DNA from: an uncultured Eggerthella sp. | Lineage (GTDB): Bacteria > Actinomycetota > Coriobacteriia > Coriobacteriales > Eggerthellaceae | Direction of reading: 5' to 3' | DNA: 26,367 nucleotides | NCBI GenBank assembly: GCA_900542265.1 | Contig: UQML01000025.1 | Span: 1 to 26,367, forward strand | Shown here: piece after piece, positions 14,243 through 22,121 of the stretch | Layout: the number at the start of each line of letters is the position of its first letter | Position numbering within the stretch: position 1 is the first letter of the stretch | The notes under the pieces: generated by a model | Seen by the model: the letters and a program-made list of their open reading frames with translations, nothing else | Told to the model about the DNA's origin: nothing | The model's database searches: none | Program-made: the position numbers and the translations under genes

Positions 14243-15445
14243 TTATTTGATGATCTTAGTGATACGACCAGATCCAACAGTGCGTCCACCCTCGCGGATA
14301 GCGAAGCGGAGGCCTTCTTCCATAGCGATAGGATGAATGAGTTCACCACGGAGCTCAACATTATCACCAGGCATAACCATTTCAACACCCTCAGGAAGAT
14401 GTGCAACACCAGTAACGTCAGTGGTACGGAAGTAGAACTGAGGACGATAGCCATCAAAGAATGGAGTATGACGTCCGCCTTCTTCCTTGGTAAGGATGTA
14501 AACCTGACCCTCAAACTCAGTGTGAGGAGTTACAGAGCCTGGCTTGCAGAGAACCTGACCACGAACGATGTCCTCACGCTTGATGCCACGGAGCAAGCAG
14601 CCGATGTTGTCGCCAGCCTGAGCTTCGTCCAAAAGCTTGCGGAACATTTCGATACCAGTGCAAACAGTCTTCTCAGTTTCCTTGATGCCAACGATTTCAA
14701 GTTCGTCGTTAACATGAAGAACACCGCGCTCAACACGACCAGTTGCAACAGTACCGCGACCAGTAATGGTCATGGTGTCTTCGATAGCCATCAAGAATGG
14801 CTTATCAACGTCACGCTCTGGGGTTGGGATGTAAGAGTCAACAGCCTCCATGAGCTCCCAGATCTTGTCCTGATATGCAGCGTCACCCTCGAGTGCCTTC
14901 AAAGCAGAACCGCGAATGATTGGAGTGTCATCTCCAGGGAACTCGTAAGAGTCAAGAAGTTCACGAACTTCCATCTCAACGAGCTCGAGGAGCTCTTCAT
15001 CATCAACCATGTCGCATTTATTCAAAAATACAACGATGTAAGGAACGCCAACCTGACGAGCGAGCAAGATGTGCTCACGAGTCTGAGCCATAGGGCCATC
15101 AGTTGCAGCGATAACAAGAATAGCACCGTCCATCTGAGCAGCACCAGTAATCATGTTCTTGACGTAGTCAGCATGGCCTGGGCAGTCAACGTGTGCATAG
15201 TGACGAGTGTCTGTCTCATACTCAATGTGAGCAATAGAGATGGTAATACCGCGCTCGCGCTCTTCAGGAGCCTTATCGATGTCTTCAAATGCGGTGAAGT
15301 CTGCATTAGCAGAACCATGAGAACCGTCATTAGAAGAAAGGGTCTTGGAGATTGCAGCGGTAAGCGTAGTTTTGCCATGGTCAACGTGACCAATGGTGCC
15401 AATGTTTACATGTGGCTTAGTACGCTCAAACTTTTCCTTTGCCAT
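14243..15445 (-). CDS. tuf: elongation factor Tu
   Basis: GTPase delivering aminoacyl-tRNA to the ribosome. It is 400 residues with all nucleotide-binding motifs: GHVDHGKTT (19-27), switch II DCPGHADYVKNM, NKCD, and GSALKALEG. Domains II and III follow, ending with HPIAMEEGLRFAIREGGRTVGSGRITKIIK. GGAGG is placed for the ATG. It is cotranscribed with three upstream tRNA genes, a linkage also known for tufB in enterobacteria. Two hairpins lie in its 82-base leader. Confidence 0.99.
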   Translation of the reverse strand: MAKEKFERTKPHVNIGTIGHVDHGKTTLTAAISKTLSSNDGSHGSANADFTAFEDIDKAPEERERGITISIAHIEYETDTRHYAHVDCPGHADYVKNMITGAAQMDGAILVIAATDGPMAQTREHILLARQVGVPYIVVFLNKCDMVDDEELLELVEMEVRELLDSYEFPGDDTPIIRGSALKALEGDAAYQDKIWELMEAVDSYIPTPERDVDKPFLMAIEDTMTITGRGTVATGRVERGVLHVNDELEIVGIKETEKTVCTGIEMFRKLLDEAQAGDNIGCLLRGIKREDIVRGQVLCKPGSVTPHTEFEGQVYILTKEEGGRHTPFFDGYRPQFYFRTTDVTGVAHLPEGVEMVMPGDNVELRGELIHPIAMEEGLRFAIREGGRTVGSGRITKIIK

Positions 15446-15464
15446 TTAGTCCTCCTAATGGAAA

Positions 15465-15515
15465 TGCCCTTTTTTGAGGGCAATTTACTGTAAAGAAAAG
15501 CTTACAAACGTAAGC
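15465..15515 (-). promoter_or_regulatory. two hairpins in the tuf leader
   Basis: On the minus strand GCTTAC-GTTT-GTAAGC (15515-15500) is followed by TTTTCTTT, terminator-like but short. TGCCCT/AGGGCA (15482-15465) comes next, just before the tuf ribosome site. They lie between tRNA-Met and tuf and could partly uncouple tRNA from tuf mRNA levels. Confidence 0.45.
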
Positions 15516-15527
15516 GATAAAATTAAA

Positions 15528-15604
15528 TGGTAGCGGTGACTGGATTCGAACCAGTGACGCCACGGGTATGAACCGTGTGCTCTAACCAACTGAGCTACAC
15601 CGCC
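15528..15604 (-). tRNA. tRNA-Met, elongator (anticodon CAT)
   Basis: Full cloverleaf with acceptor GGCGGTG/CACCGCT, D-arm GCTCAGTTGGTTAGAGC, anticodon loop TTCATAC, T-loop GTTCGAA and encoded CCA. The anticodon stem lacks the three G-C pairs of initiators, and position 1 is paired, so it is an elongator. Confidence 0.95.
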
Positions 15605-15611
15605 ATAAAGC

Positions 15612-15687
15612 TGGTGCCCACAAGCAGACTCGAACTGCTGACCTCTTCGTTACCAACGAAGTGCTCTACCGGCTGAGCTATGTGGGC
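15612..15687 (-). tRNA. tRNA-Thr (anticodon GGT)
   Basis: Acceptor GCCCACA/TGTGGGC, anticodon stem CTTCG/CGAAG with loop TTGGTAA, T-loop GTTCGAG, and encoded CCA. It is seven bases upstream of tRNA-Met in the same transcript. Confidence 0.97.
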
Positions 15688-15690
15688 AAA

Positions 15691-15775
15691 TGGTGGAAGC
15701 GCAAGGATTCGAACCTTGGAAGGCTGAGCCAACGGGTTTACAGCCCGTCCCATTTGACCGCTTTGGTACGCTTCC
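15691..15775 (-). tRNA. tRNA-Tyr (anticodon GTA)
   Basis: 85 bases with a long variable arm, as expected for tRNA-Tyr. Acceptor GGAAGCG/CGCTTCC, anticodon stem ACGGG/CCCGT with loop CTGTAAA, T-loop GTTCGAA, and encoded CCA. First gene of the tRNA-tuf transcript. Confidence 0.97.
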
Positions 15776-15807
15776 ATGTTTTGTCATGTGCAATTTTCAA
15801 GCTGCCT

Positions 15808-15843
15808 GCCTGCTTGAATGCATAATGCTTAGTTCAAGCGGGC
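15808..15843 (-). promoter_or_regulatory. 5'-end leader hairpin of the tRNA-tuf transcript
   Basis: An 11-bp stem with one G-T pair (15833-15843 with 15808-15818) would start at the predicted RNA 5' end. The middle arm TTCAAGC can instead pair with a second GCTTGAA copy further downstream (near 15805-15798), so two stems compete. Confidence 0.45.
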
Positions 15844-15849
15844 AAAGGA

Positions 15850-15878
15850 ATAATACGCTACCCACCTTTTAATGTCAA
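15850..15878 (-). promoter_or_regulatory. promoter of the tRNA-tuf-rpmG-secE-nusG-rplKA block
   Basis: Perfect -35 TTGACA (15878-15873) and -10 TATTAT (15855-15850) with 17-base spacing on the minus strand. The predicted start is near 15843. This near-consensus promoter suits a highly expressed translation operon. Confidence 0.85.
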
Positions 15879-16097
15879 CGGCTTACACGCCCCCGCGTGT
15901 ATCTATCCATTTCTTGGGCACAATTACTTCCTTCGTTTTGATATTTTACCCGATCAGAAGCAATTTTTATGCAAAACCGCTTACCGATGACGGACGGCCT
16001 GAGCGTCTGCCCAGGCCGTCTAATCGCCAAAAAGATTTTTAACTTATCTAAAAAGTTTTCTTCAAATATGCACTAATCAGCACGTGTGCGGTTCTTT
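15879..16097. other. spacer between putP and the tRNA-tuf promoter
   Basis: It contains a 9-bp GC-rich hairpin (GACGGCCTG at 15993-16001 with CAGGCCGTC at 16012-16020) that probably marks the end of the putP transcript, although no U-run adjoins it on the minus strand. I see no gene in the rest. Confidence 0.5.
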
Positions 16098-17660
16098 TTA
16101 GCAATCTGCCTCCATGTAATGATCAAATTCATTGGTTATCTCTTCAGAAGGAGCCTTGGTAAGAAGAGAAACAATCACAATGGCAAGAGATCCCAAAATA
16201 AATGCTGGAAGAAGCTCATAGAGTCCGAAAAAGCCACCGAGCGGCTTTAAGAATTCATGCCACACAACAACGACAATCGCACCGGTAGCCATGCCAGCAA
16301 GAGCACCAGGCATGTTGGTCCTGCGCCAATAGAGCGAGAACAACATAAGTGGACCAAATGACGCACCAAAGCCCGCCCATGCATAAGAAACAATATTGAA
16401 AATTGTCGAGTTTTCATCAAGCGCAATTACAATACCAAAAAGCAAAATTGCGACAAGAGTCAAACGAGCAACAATCAATACCTGGTTGTCAGTAGCATCA
16501 CGTTTGATAAGACCACGGAAAATGTTTTCCGCAACAGCAGAACCAGAAATCAAAAGATATGACGATGAGGATGACATCGCTGCAGCAAAGATACCTGATA
16601 CAACCAAACCACAGAAAAATGAAGGCAGGAGCATCTGCGAGAGCACAATAAAAACATTTTCGGCAGCGGATTGCGTCAAGAATTCCGTTGGCATTACCGC
16701 ACGACCGATAAGTCCAATCGACACTGCACAAGCAAGTGAGATAACAACCCAAGTTACGCCAATGATACGGCTCTTTTTGATCTGATTGGAATTTTCAATT
16801 GACATAAAGCGCACTAAGACTTGTGGCATGCCAAAATAGCCTAGGCCCCAGGCAAGGCAAGAAACAATGGCAATAATGCCATACTCAGTTGGCTCACCAA
16901 ATTCAGGAAGACCATCAGTCACAAGCTGCGTGCCATCCGTCCCGACCACCGGAACTGCCATCTGTGTTCCCGACAAAAAGCCAGGGATTGATTGCAGATA
17001 TGCAACTGTGTTTTCAATACCACCTGCTTGCGCAACAGAGCCACAAAAAACCACAACAAGTGCGCAAATCATAATGGAGCCTTGGATTAAGTCGGTTGTG
17101 CAAACGGAAAGATAACCACCAACAAAAGTATAGAGAAATACGATTAGGGCACCCAGAACCATCATGGTTGCATAATCAAGTCCAAACAAAGTTGAGAAGA
17201 GCTTACCGCAGGTAACAAAGCAAGAACCAACATAAATACTAAAGAACAGCAAAATAATCAATGCTGCAATGGTCATCAAAATGTTTTTCTTATCGTGAAA
17301 ACGATTTGAAAAATAATTAGGAAGCGTAATAGCGTTACCCGCAACCTCGGAATATTTACGTAAACGCTTTGCAACAAACTTCCAGTTGAGATAGGTACCA
17401 ATCGCCAAACCAATTGCTGTCCACATTGCATCAGATGCGCCACAAAAATACGCAAGACCAGGAAGACCCATCAAAAGCCAGCCAGACATGTCTGATGCTT
17501 CAGCCGACAAAGCGGTCAACCAAGGACCTAATCCACGACCACCTAAGAAGTAGTTTTCCGCAGACTGGTTAGACTTTTTGGCATACAAAAAGCCAATGAC
17601 GACAACGACTACAAAGTAGATCAGCATCGCCAATAGTACCCAGAAGTCATTAGATACCAT
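16098..17660 (-). CDS. putP: sodium/proline symporter
   Basis: Sodium:solute symporter (SSS family) importing proline. It is 520 residues with about 13 hydrophobic segments. Family marks near the N-terminus match PutP: NYFLGGRGLGPW, ALSAEASDMSGWLLMGLPG (Asp57 in the position of the essential PutP aspartate). Later come LGYFGMPQVLVRFM, the GIFAAAMSSSSSYLL stretch that holds sodium-site serines, and SYAWAGFGASFGPLMLFSLYW. AAAGG precedes the ATG. It is divergent from the aminotransferase gene with a shared 138-base spacer. No proline dehydrogenase is nearby, so proline could serve as osmolyte, protein precursor or Stickland acceptor. Confidence 0.87.
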   Translation of the reverse strand: MVSNDFWVLLAMLIYFVVVVVIGFLYAKKSNQSAENYFLGGRGLGPWLTALSAEASDMSGWLLMGLPGLAYFCGASDAMWTAIGLAIGTYLNWKFVAKRLRKYSEVAGNAITLPNYFSNRFHDKKNILMTIAALIILLFFSIYVGSCFVTCGKLFSTLFGLDYATMMVLGALIVFLYTFVGGYLSVCTTDLIQGSIMICALVVVFCGSVAQAGGIENTVAYLQSIPGFLSGTQMAVPVVGTDGTQLVTDGLPEFGEPTEYGIIAIVSCLAWGLGYFGMPQVLVRFMSIENSNQIKKSRIIGVTWVVISLACAVSIGLIGRAVMPTEFLTQSAAENVFIVLSQMLLPSFFCGLVVSGIFAAAMSSSSSYLLISGSAVAENIFRGLIKRDATDNQVLIVARLTLVAILLFGIVIALDENSTIFNIVSYAWAGFGASFGPLMLFSLYWRRTNMPGALAGMATGAIVVVVWHEFLKPLGGFFGLYELLPAFILGSLAIVIVSLLTKAPSEEITNEFDHYMEADC

Positions 17661-17717
17661 ATAAGTGCCTTTCTTTTTTACTCGGGGGATTCAAGCAGTA
17701 TTGCATGAACGTGCAGG

Positions 17718-17725
17718 ATTATACT
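17718..17725. promoter_or_regulatory. overlapping divergent -10 elements
   Basis: ATTATACT reads as TATAAT on the minus strand (toward putP) and TATACT on the plus strand (toward the aminotransferase). Neither has a good -35. If both work, the two polymerases would exclude each other. Confidence 0.35.
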
Positions 17726-17798
17726 GTTCTTAACTAAAGTGCTCCTTCACATTCCCGTGAGAGCCACCAATCATTTGGATAACGAAAGGAAAACTGGC

Positions 17799-19085
17799 AT
17801 GGCATTCTATGCTGACATGACCAAAGAAGAACTCATGTCTCTCAAGGCTGCCCTTGAAGAGGAATATGAAACATTTAAACAGCGCGGCTTATCTCTCAAC
17901 ATGGCTCGCGGAAAGCCTGCTGCAAATCAACTCGACCTCAGCATGCCTATGCTTGACATAGTGAATTCAAACGGTCCGATCAAAGATGCAGCTGGAAATG
18001 ATGTTCGCAACTACGGCATTGTTGACGGTATAGCCGAAGCACGCGAGTTGATGGCTTCAATTCTAGATGACAACGCTGACACCACCATTGTCTTTGGCAA
18101 CTCAAGCTTAAACATTATGTATGACACTGTTGCTCGTTGCTGGATGTTTGGCACTCTTGGTTCTACTCCTTGGTGTCAGCTTGACGAAGTTAAGTTCCTT
18201 TGCCCTGTCCCTGGTTACGATCGTCACTTTGGAGTCACAGAGGCTTTCGGCATCAAAATGCTTCCTGTTCCGATGACCGAAAATGGTCCAGACATGGATA
18301 TTGTTGAAGCACTGGTAGCAGATGATGCGGCTATTAAAGGTATATGGTGCGTGCCTAAGTATTCAAATCCTGGTGGCGTTACCTATTCTGATGAGGTAGT
18401 TGATCGTCTCGCTTCCATGAAGTGTGCTGCCCCTGATTTCCGAATCTTTTGGGATAACGCATACGCCGTACATCATCTCTTTGATAATCCTGCAGAACAA
18501 GACCAGCTCAAAGACATTGCAAAAGCATGCCAGGCAGCAGGCAATCAGAATCGTTACTTTAAGTTTGCATCAACCTCAAAAATCACTTTCCCTGGTGCAG
18601 GTATTTCTGCTCTTGCTGCCTCATCTGACAATGTAGCTGAAATCAAAAAACGTATGGGTGTTCAAACTATCGGACATGACAAGATCAACGAGCTTCGTCA
18701 TGCTCTATTCTTAAAAGATGGCGATGGGGTTGCTGCGCACATGGCAAAACATGCAGCCATTTTGCGTCCTAAATTTGAATTGGTACTCTCTGTACTTGAG
18801 GAGAATCTTGCCCCCACTGGTTGTGGCTCATGGTCAAATCCTCGTGGCGGGTACTTTGTATCATTTGATGCACCCGAAGGAACAGCTAAACGTATTGTTT
18901 CTCTCGCTAAAGAAGCAGGCGTGACTATGACCGGTGCTGGCGCAACCTACCCTTACAAGGATGATCCTCGCGACTCCAATATCCGCATCGCTCCCACCCT
19001 TCCCCCTCTTGAGGAGCTCAAAGAGGCAATGGAAGTTTTTGTATGCTGCGTACGTCTTGCTTCAGTAGAAAAATTGCTTGCATAA
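17799..19085 (+). CDS. aspartate aminotransferase, subgroup Ic
   Basis: PLP enzyme exchanging the amino group between aspartate and 2-oxoglutarate. The 428-residue protein belongs to the fold-type-I Asp_aminotransf group that includes mycobacterial Rv3722c. Seen: NMARGKP near 35-40, YGIVDGIAEAR (72-82), GNSSLNIMYD (100-109), VPGYDRH with Tyr140, KYSNPGG, WDNAYAVHHL with Asp219/Tyr222, STSKITFPGAG with the probable PLP lysine Lys261, and Arg396 in NIRIAPTLPP for the substrate carboxylate. The ATG at 17799 is supported by GAAAGGAAAA; an earlier in-frame TTG lacks a ribosome site. Followed by a strong terminator. Confidence 0.85.
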   Translation: MAFYADMTKEELMSLKAALEEEYETFKQRGLSLNMARGKPAANQLDLSMPMLDIVNSNGPIKDAAGNDVRNYGIVDGIAEARELMASILDDNADTTIVFGNSSLNIMYDTVARCWMFGTLGSTPWCQLDEVKFLCPVPGYDRHFGVTEAFGIKMLPVPMTENGPDMDIVEALVADDAAIKGIWCVPKYSNPGGVTYSDEVVDRLASMKCAAPDFRIFWDNAYAVHHLFDNPAEQDQLKDIAKACQAAGNQNRYFKFASTSKITFPGAGISALAASSDNVAEIKKRMGVQTIGHDKINELRHALFLKDGDGVAAHMAKHAAILRPKFELVLSVLEENLAPTGCGSWSNPRGGYFVSFDAPEGTAKRIVSLAKEAGVTMTGAGATYPYKDDPRDSNIRIAPTLPPLEELKEAMEVFVCCVRLASVEKLLA

Positions 19086-19123
19086 CACGTTAGAGACATA
19101 TCTTTAACTACATCACGTAGCTA

Positions 19124-19182
19124 AAGAAAAATAAAACCCCTTGGCGCGTTCATCTTTGGACAGATCCGCCAAGGGGTTTCTT
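19124..19182. terminator. bidirectional terminator between convergent genes
   Basis: A perfect 13-bp stem (19134-19146 with 19167-19179) has TTTCTT on the plus side and TTTTATTTTTCTTT on the minus side. It can stop both the aminotransferase and the TDT transporter transcripts. Confidence 0.88.
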
Positions 19183-19228
19183 AATGAGAGGCTTTGGTGA
19201 AATCAGTGGTGCTGCAGAACTCCTATGC

Positions 19229-20194
19229 TTAAATTTCAGACATGTTTGCAGCATTGGTACGGTATTCCTTAATAGCAACACGCACGGGCTCGCTCAGAAA
19301 AACTAGGTAATGAGCAAGAACAAAGACTACCATTACAGCAGCAAAAACTGTTTCGATAGCACAAAGAATCTCGAAGCACATCAAGGTAAACCCTTCGAAG
19401 GCAAACAAATCAATACAGAGCGTTAAAGCAGTTGCAGTAATGACAAAGGGGAAGGTCATAGCAGCGTAGCTTGGGAAAAAGCCACCTTTTACAAAGGAAG
19501 GGACTTTTACCAAAACTGAAATAAAACAGAACTGAGCGAATGCAAGAAGCACAGCAACAAAGATCAGATTAGGTGTTTCAGTAATAGCAAGGTATCCAGC
19601 AATTGAGAGGCTTGCAGGAGCTGAATAAATGCAGAACAAGGGGCGTGCAGCATCAGGGACAGGATACTTGATATAACGAACTGAAATCAGCACGAGCAGA
19701 ATCGGATAGCAAGCAAAACCTACCCAGAACAACACCGTACCAAGTGTCTCCATACCATAGATAGGTGAAGTCAGCGCTGCGACAATAATTCCCACATAAC
19801 AAATAAAGTAGGTAGGAAACACGCTTGCAAGTTTAAAAGATCTAAAGAAGCGGAATACAAACCAGATCATCAAACACAGATGAGCAACTATCGCCGCCAT
19901 CCATACAATGAAAGCAGGGAGATACGCAAATGGTGCAAGATAGCCCGATAATTGCATGATCGCCATAAACAAGGTAGCTGAAACGCTTGCCAGAATAGGA
20001 TTTCTAAAATCTTCTTTAATCATGGCAGGAAACATGCATGCCTTACTGAGCACCAAAACAACTAATACTGAAGAAAGCACTCCGCAGAGCAAGCGCACTG
20101 CTCCTACATACGGATCGAGCAAGTTGCCCAATGCAGCTAAACCAAGTGCAACGCCAGCAGTAGGAATAGGAACACGCTTAATAAATTCTTTCAT
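19229..20194 (-). CDS. TDT-family (TehA/SLAC1-like) transporter
   Basis: Membrane carrier or anion channel of the tellurite-resistance/dicarboxylate transporter family. It is 321 residues with ten hydrophobic segments, the family number, and the typical start RVPIPTAGVALGLAALGNLL. Members move C4-dicarboxylates, sulfite, or act as anion channels; the substrate cannot be read off here. The ATG at 20194 is chosen because GAAAGG ends seven bases upstream; an in-frame TTG two codons earlier overlaps that spacing. Divergent from a LysR gene with an operator between them, so probably its regulatory target. Confidence 0.78.
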   Translation of the reverse strand: MKEFIKRVPIPTAGVALGLAALGNLLDPYVGAVRLLCGVLSSVLVVLVLSKACMFPAMIKEDFRNPILASVSATLFMAIMQLSGYLAPFAYLPAFIVWMAAIVAHLCLMIWFVFRFFRSFKLASVFPTYFICYVGIIVAALTSPIYGMETLGTVLFWVGFACYPILLVLISVRYIKYPVPDAARPLFCIYSAPASLSIAGYLAITETPNLIFVAVLLAFAQFCFISVLVKVPSFVKGGFFPSYAAMTFPFVITATALTLCIDLFAFEGFTLMCFEILCAIETVFAAVMVVFVLAHYLVFLSEPVRVAIKEYRTNAANMSEI

Positions 20195-20301
20195 AGCCAA
20201 CCTTTCATGAGCTCTGCGTACCGTATGCTTCTTGAGCTCTTGTAACGAACGGTTACTAGTATTCCCGATTTTGGCGAAAATTATTCCTTATAATCCCTTA
20301 T

Positions 20302-20328
20302 ATGACTATAATTAATTCTTATAGTCAT
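20302..20328. promoter_or_regulatory. LysR-type operator
   Basis: Perfect 10-base arms ATGACTATAA (20302-20311) and TTATAGTCAT (20319-20328) with a 7-base spacer. Its centre coincides with a T-N11-A core (T20309, A20321), the classic LysR recognition pattern. Placed 77 bases before the LysR start and 108 before the transporter start. A smaller repeat GTAAC-GAACG-GTTAC lies at 20242-20256. Confidence 0.75.
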
Positions 20329-20404
20329 AGAGAGATGATGGATAAACTTACGCAATTCCATCGTCGCTCTTTGTGAACATCAAAACGCAACCAGGAGTTG
20401 ACGT

Positions 20405-21304
20405 ATGCTTGATTTCAGAGTCAAAACATTCCTTACGGTCTGTCAAACACGCAATTACACTCAAGCAGCCAAACTTCTTCACATCACACAACCTACCGTA
20501 TCACAGCATATTGCCTTCTTGGAAAAAGAATATGGTACCCCCCTCTTTGAATATGAGCATCACAAACTTTCATTAACCAAAGCCGGAACAATATTGCAAC
20601 AAGTTTTATCTACGCGTATGCATGACGATGCTATATTGCACGAGCGGATCCACGCACTCAGCACAAACGCATATCGCCAAATTACCTTAGGCATGACACT
20701 TACCGCGGGCGAATATATTGTGGCAAAACCCCTCTCGCGTCTATTACTGAATCACCCCGAACTCAAAGTTTCCGTTGTCTCGGCTGACACCGAAGAGCTC
20801 CTTCATCTTCTTGATAAAGGAGCTATTGATTGCGCGTTTGTTGAGGGCCTTTTTGACCAATCGCTCTACAAAACCGACACATTCAGCAAAGAATGCTTTG
20901 TTTGCGCTTGCGCAAGTAGTCATGAACTTAATGGGCAACGTGTTAGATTTGAGGATCTATTTGGTCTTCCTCTTTTAGTACGAGAAAAAGGATCAGGTAC
21001 CCGCGCCATTCTCGAACATGCGCTTACTGAACAGAAACTCTCACTTAACGCTTTTGTTGACGTAAACGAAATAGGAAGTTTGGGTATTATTAAGGTGATG
21101 CTCTCAGAGGGGCTCGGTATTTCGTTTTTATACGAAGCTGCCCTTGAAGAAGAGCTTGATCGCGGTCAACTGGGAATTATCACCCTCGATTCACAAACAA
21201 TCACCCACGACATATCATTTGTTCGATTAAAGCACAGCGCCTTTGAGCATGAATACTACGCGTTTTTTAAAGAACTCAAAACGTGTAAAGAGACGCTCAG
21301 ATAG
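20405..21304 (+). CDS. LysR-family transcriptional regulator
   Basis: DNA-binding regulator of 299 residues. The N-terminal winged helix-turn-helix spans about 1-60 (FLTVCQTRNYTQAAKLLHIT, then QPTVSQHIAFLEKEYG, LSLTKAG). The rest is a periplasmic-binding-protein-like effector domain with AIDCAFVEG, PLLVREKGSGTRAILE and IIKVMLSEGLGISFL. The GSGTR motif resembles the effector-site loop of CysB/CbbR-like members. AGGAG precedes the ATG. Divergent from the TDT transporter, which it probably controls through the 20302-20328 operator. The last eight bases overlap the end of the convergent HAD gene. The effector is unknown. Confidence 0.88.
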   Translation: MLDFRVKTFLTVCQTRNYTQAAKLLHITQPTVSQHIAFLEKEYGTPLFEYEHHKLSLTKAGTILQQVLSTRMHDDAILHERIHALSTNAYRQITLGMTLTAGEYIVAKPLSRLLLNHPELKVSVVSADTEELLHLLDKGAIDCAFVEGLFDQSLYKTDTFSKECFVCACASSHELNGQRVRFEDLFGLPLLVREKGSGTRAILEHALTEQKLSLNAFVDVNEIGSLGIIKVMLSEGLGISFLYEAALEEELDRGQLGIITLDSQTITHDISFVRLKHSAFEHEYYAFFKELKTCKETLR

Positions 21305-22091
21305 CAAATGTCTCTGCAATACAGGCGACAATTTCAGCAGGGCTATTCACACGATAGGTCGCTGCATCAAGTTCATGAGTTTCTCCAAATCCGTATGAGC
21401 AGCCAATCGATGGCACGCCTTGCGAAACAGCTGCCTCAATATCATGAAATCGATCGCCCACAATAAGATAAGGGCCATAAAGAGGAAGCTGGGATGAAGC
21501 GTGAATACGCAAAGGATGGTCAGCAAACTCTGGTGATAGGTGCGTTAAATCGGGATTGATAGCACGCACAAACATCTCATTTTTGGGGATCTCACCATAA
21601 TCTTCAGCAGCACAGTAAAAATCAAACCATTGGTCAAGATGAAATATATCTCGATGTACCTGACAATAGGTATTTCGACAGTTACTAAGCAGTGCTATCT
21701 GAAAACCGTGCGCTTTAAGTTCAGTAAGCATGCTCGGTACACCTTCAAACAAACGAGCATTGCCTGCGAGTGTGCGCGCATCCATCTCTTTTCCCACGAT
21801 TGCTGCTGCCTGACGCCAAACCGATTCTGGCAAGTCGGGCGCAAACGTTGTCCACATAGCTTCGGTGGTATAGCCAAGCCAGTGACTAATCCACTCATCG
21901 CTGAAAGATTGCTTTGGCATATATCCCGATTCGACAAGCCAAGCATAGGCACTACGAAAAGCTGGACCGTAGATTGCCATGGAGTCATGCAGCGTCCCAT
22001 CGTAATCAAAAAAGATCGTACCGTATGATGCCTCTGTTACAAACGCAGACAGGTCCTCGCGTTCATTTATTCTGCCCGATCCAGCCTTCAT
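21297..22091 (-). CDS. HAD-family phosphatase in the riboflavin operon
   Basis: Haloacid-dehalogenase-type phosphohydrolase of 264 residues with an alpha-helical cap between motifs I and II. Motif I is FFDYDGTLHD (Asp29, Asp31), motif II LLSNC (Ser136), a motif III lysine near 170, and motif IV VGDRFHDIEAA (Asp213, Asp217); all catalytic positions are intact. About 20 extra residues sit between motifs III and IV. AAGGGAAAC precedes the ATG. Thirty bases after ribH, last in the operon. Riboflavin synthesis needs a phosphatase to remove phosphate from 5-amino-6-(5-phosphoribitylamino)uracil, done by HAD enzymes such as YigB or YcsE elsewhere, so this is a strong candidate. A general phosphoglycolate-type phosphatase is the alternative. 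Confidence 0.8.
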   Translation of the reverse strand: MKAGSGRINEREDLSAFVTEASYGTIFFDYDGTLHDSMAIYGPAFRSAYAWLVESGYMPKQSFSDEWISHWLGYTTEAMWTTFAPDLPESVWRQAAAIVGKEMDARTLAGNARLFEGVPSMLTELKAHGFQIALLSNCRNTYCQVHRDIFHLDQWFDFYCAAEDYGEIPKNEMFVRAINPDLTHLSPEFADHPLRIHASSQLPLYGPYLIVGDRFHDIEAAVSQGVPSIGCSYGFGETHELDAATYRVNSPAEIVACIAETFAI

Positions 22092-22121
22092 AGTTTCCCT
22101 TCAGATAAGCAACCTACGTGG

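Noticed and set aside
13990..14514. Longer in-frame version of L33 with about 125 extra N-terminal residues
   Set aside because: The extra part reads across the tuf 3' end in another frame and through the hairpin. The real start has a strong ribosome site at 14139.
14240..15493. 417-codon open frame on the plus strand
   Set aside because: It is exactly antisense to tuf, whose protein is unmistakable. The long frame reflects codon bias in a highly expressed gene.
15993..16020. Full rho-independent terminator for putP
   Set aside because: The GC-rich stem is real, but no U-run follows on the minus strand, so I list it only as a hairpin within the spacer.
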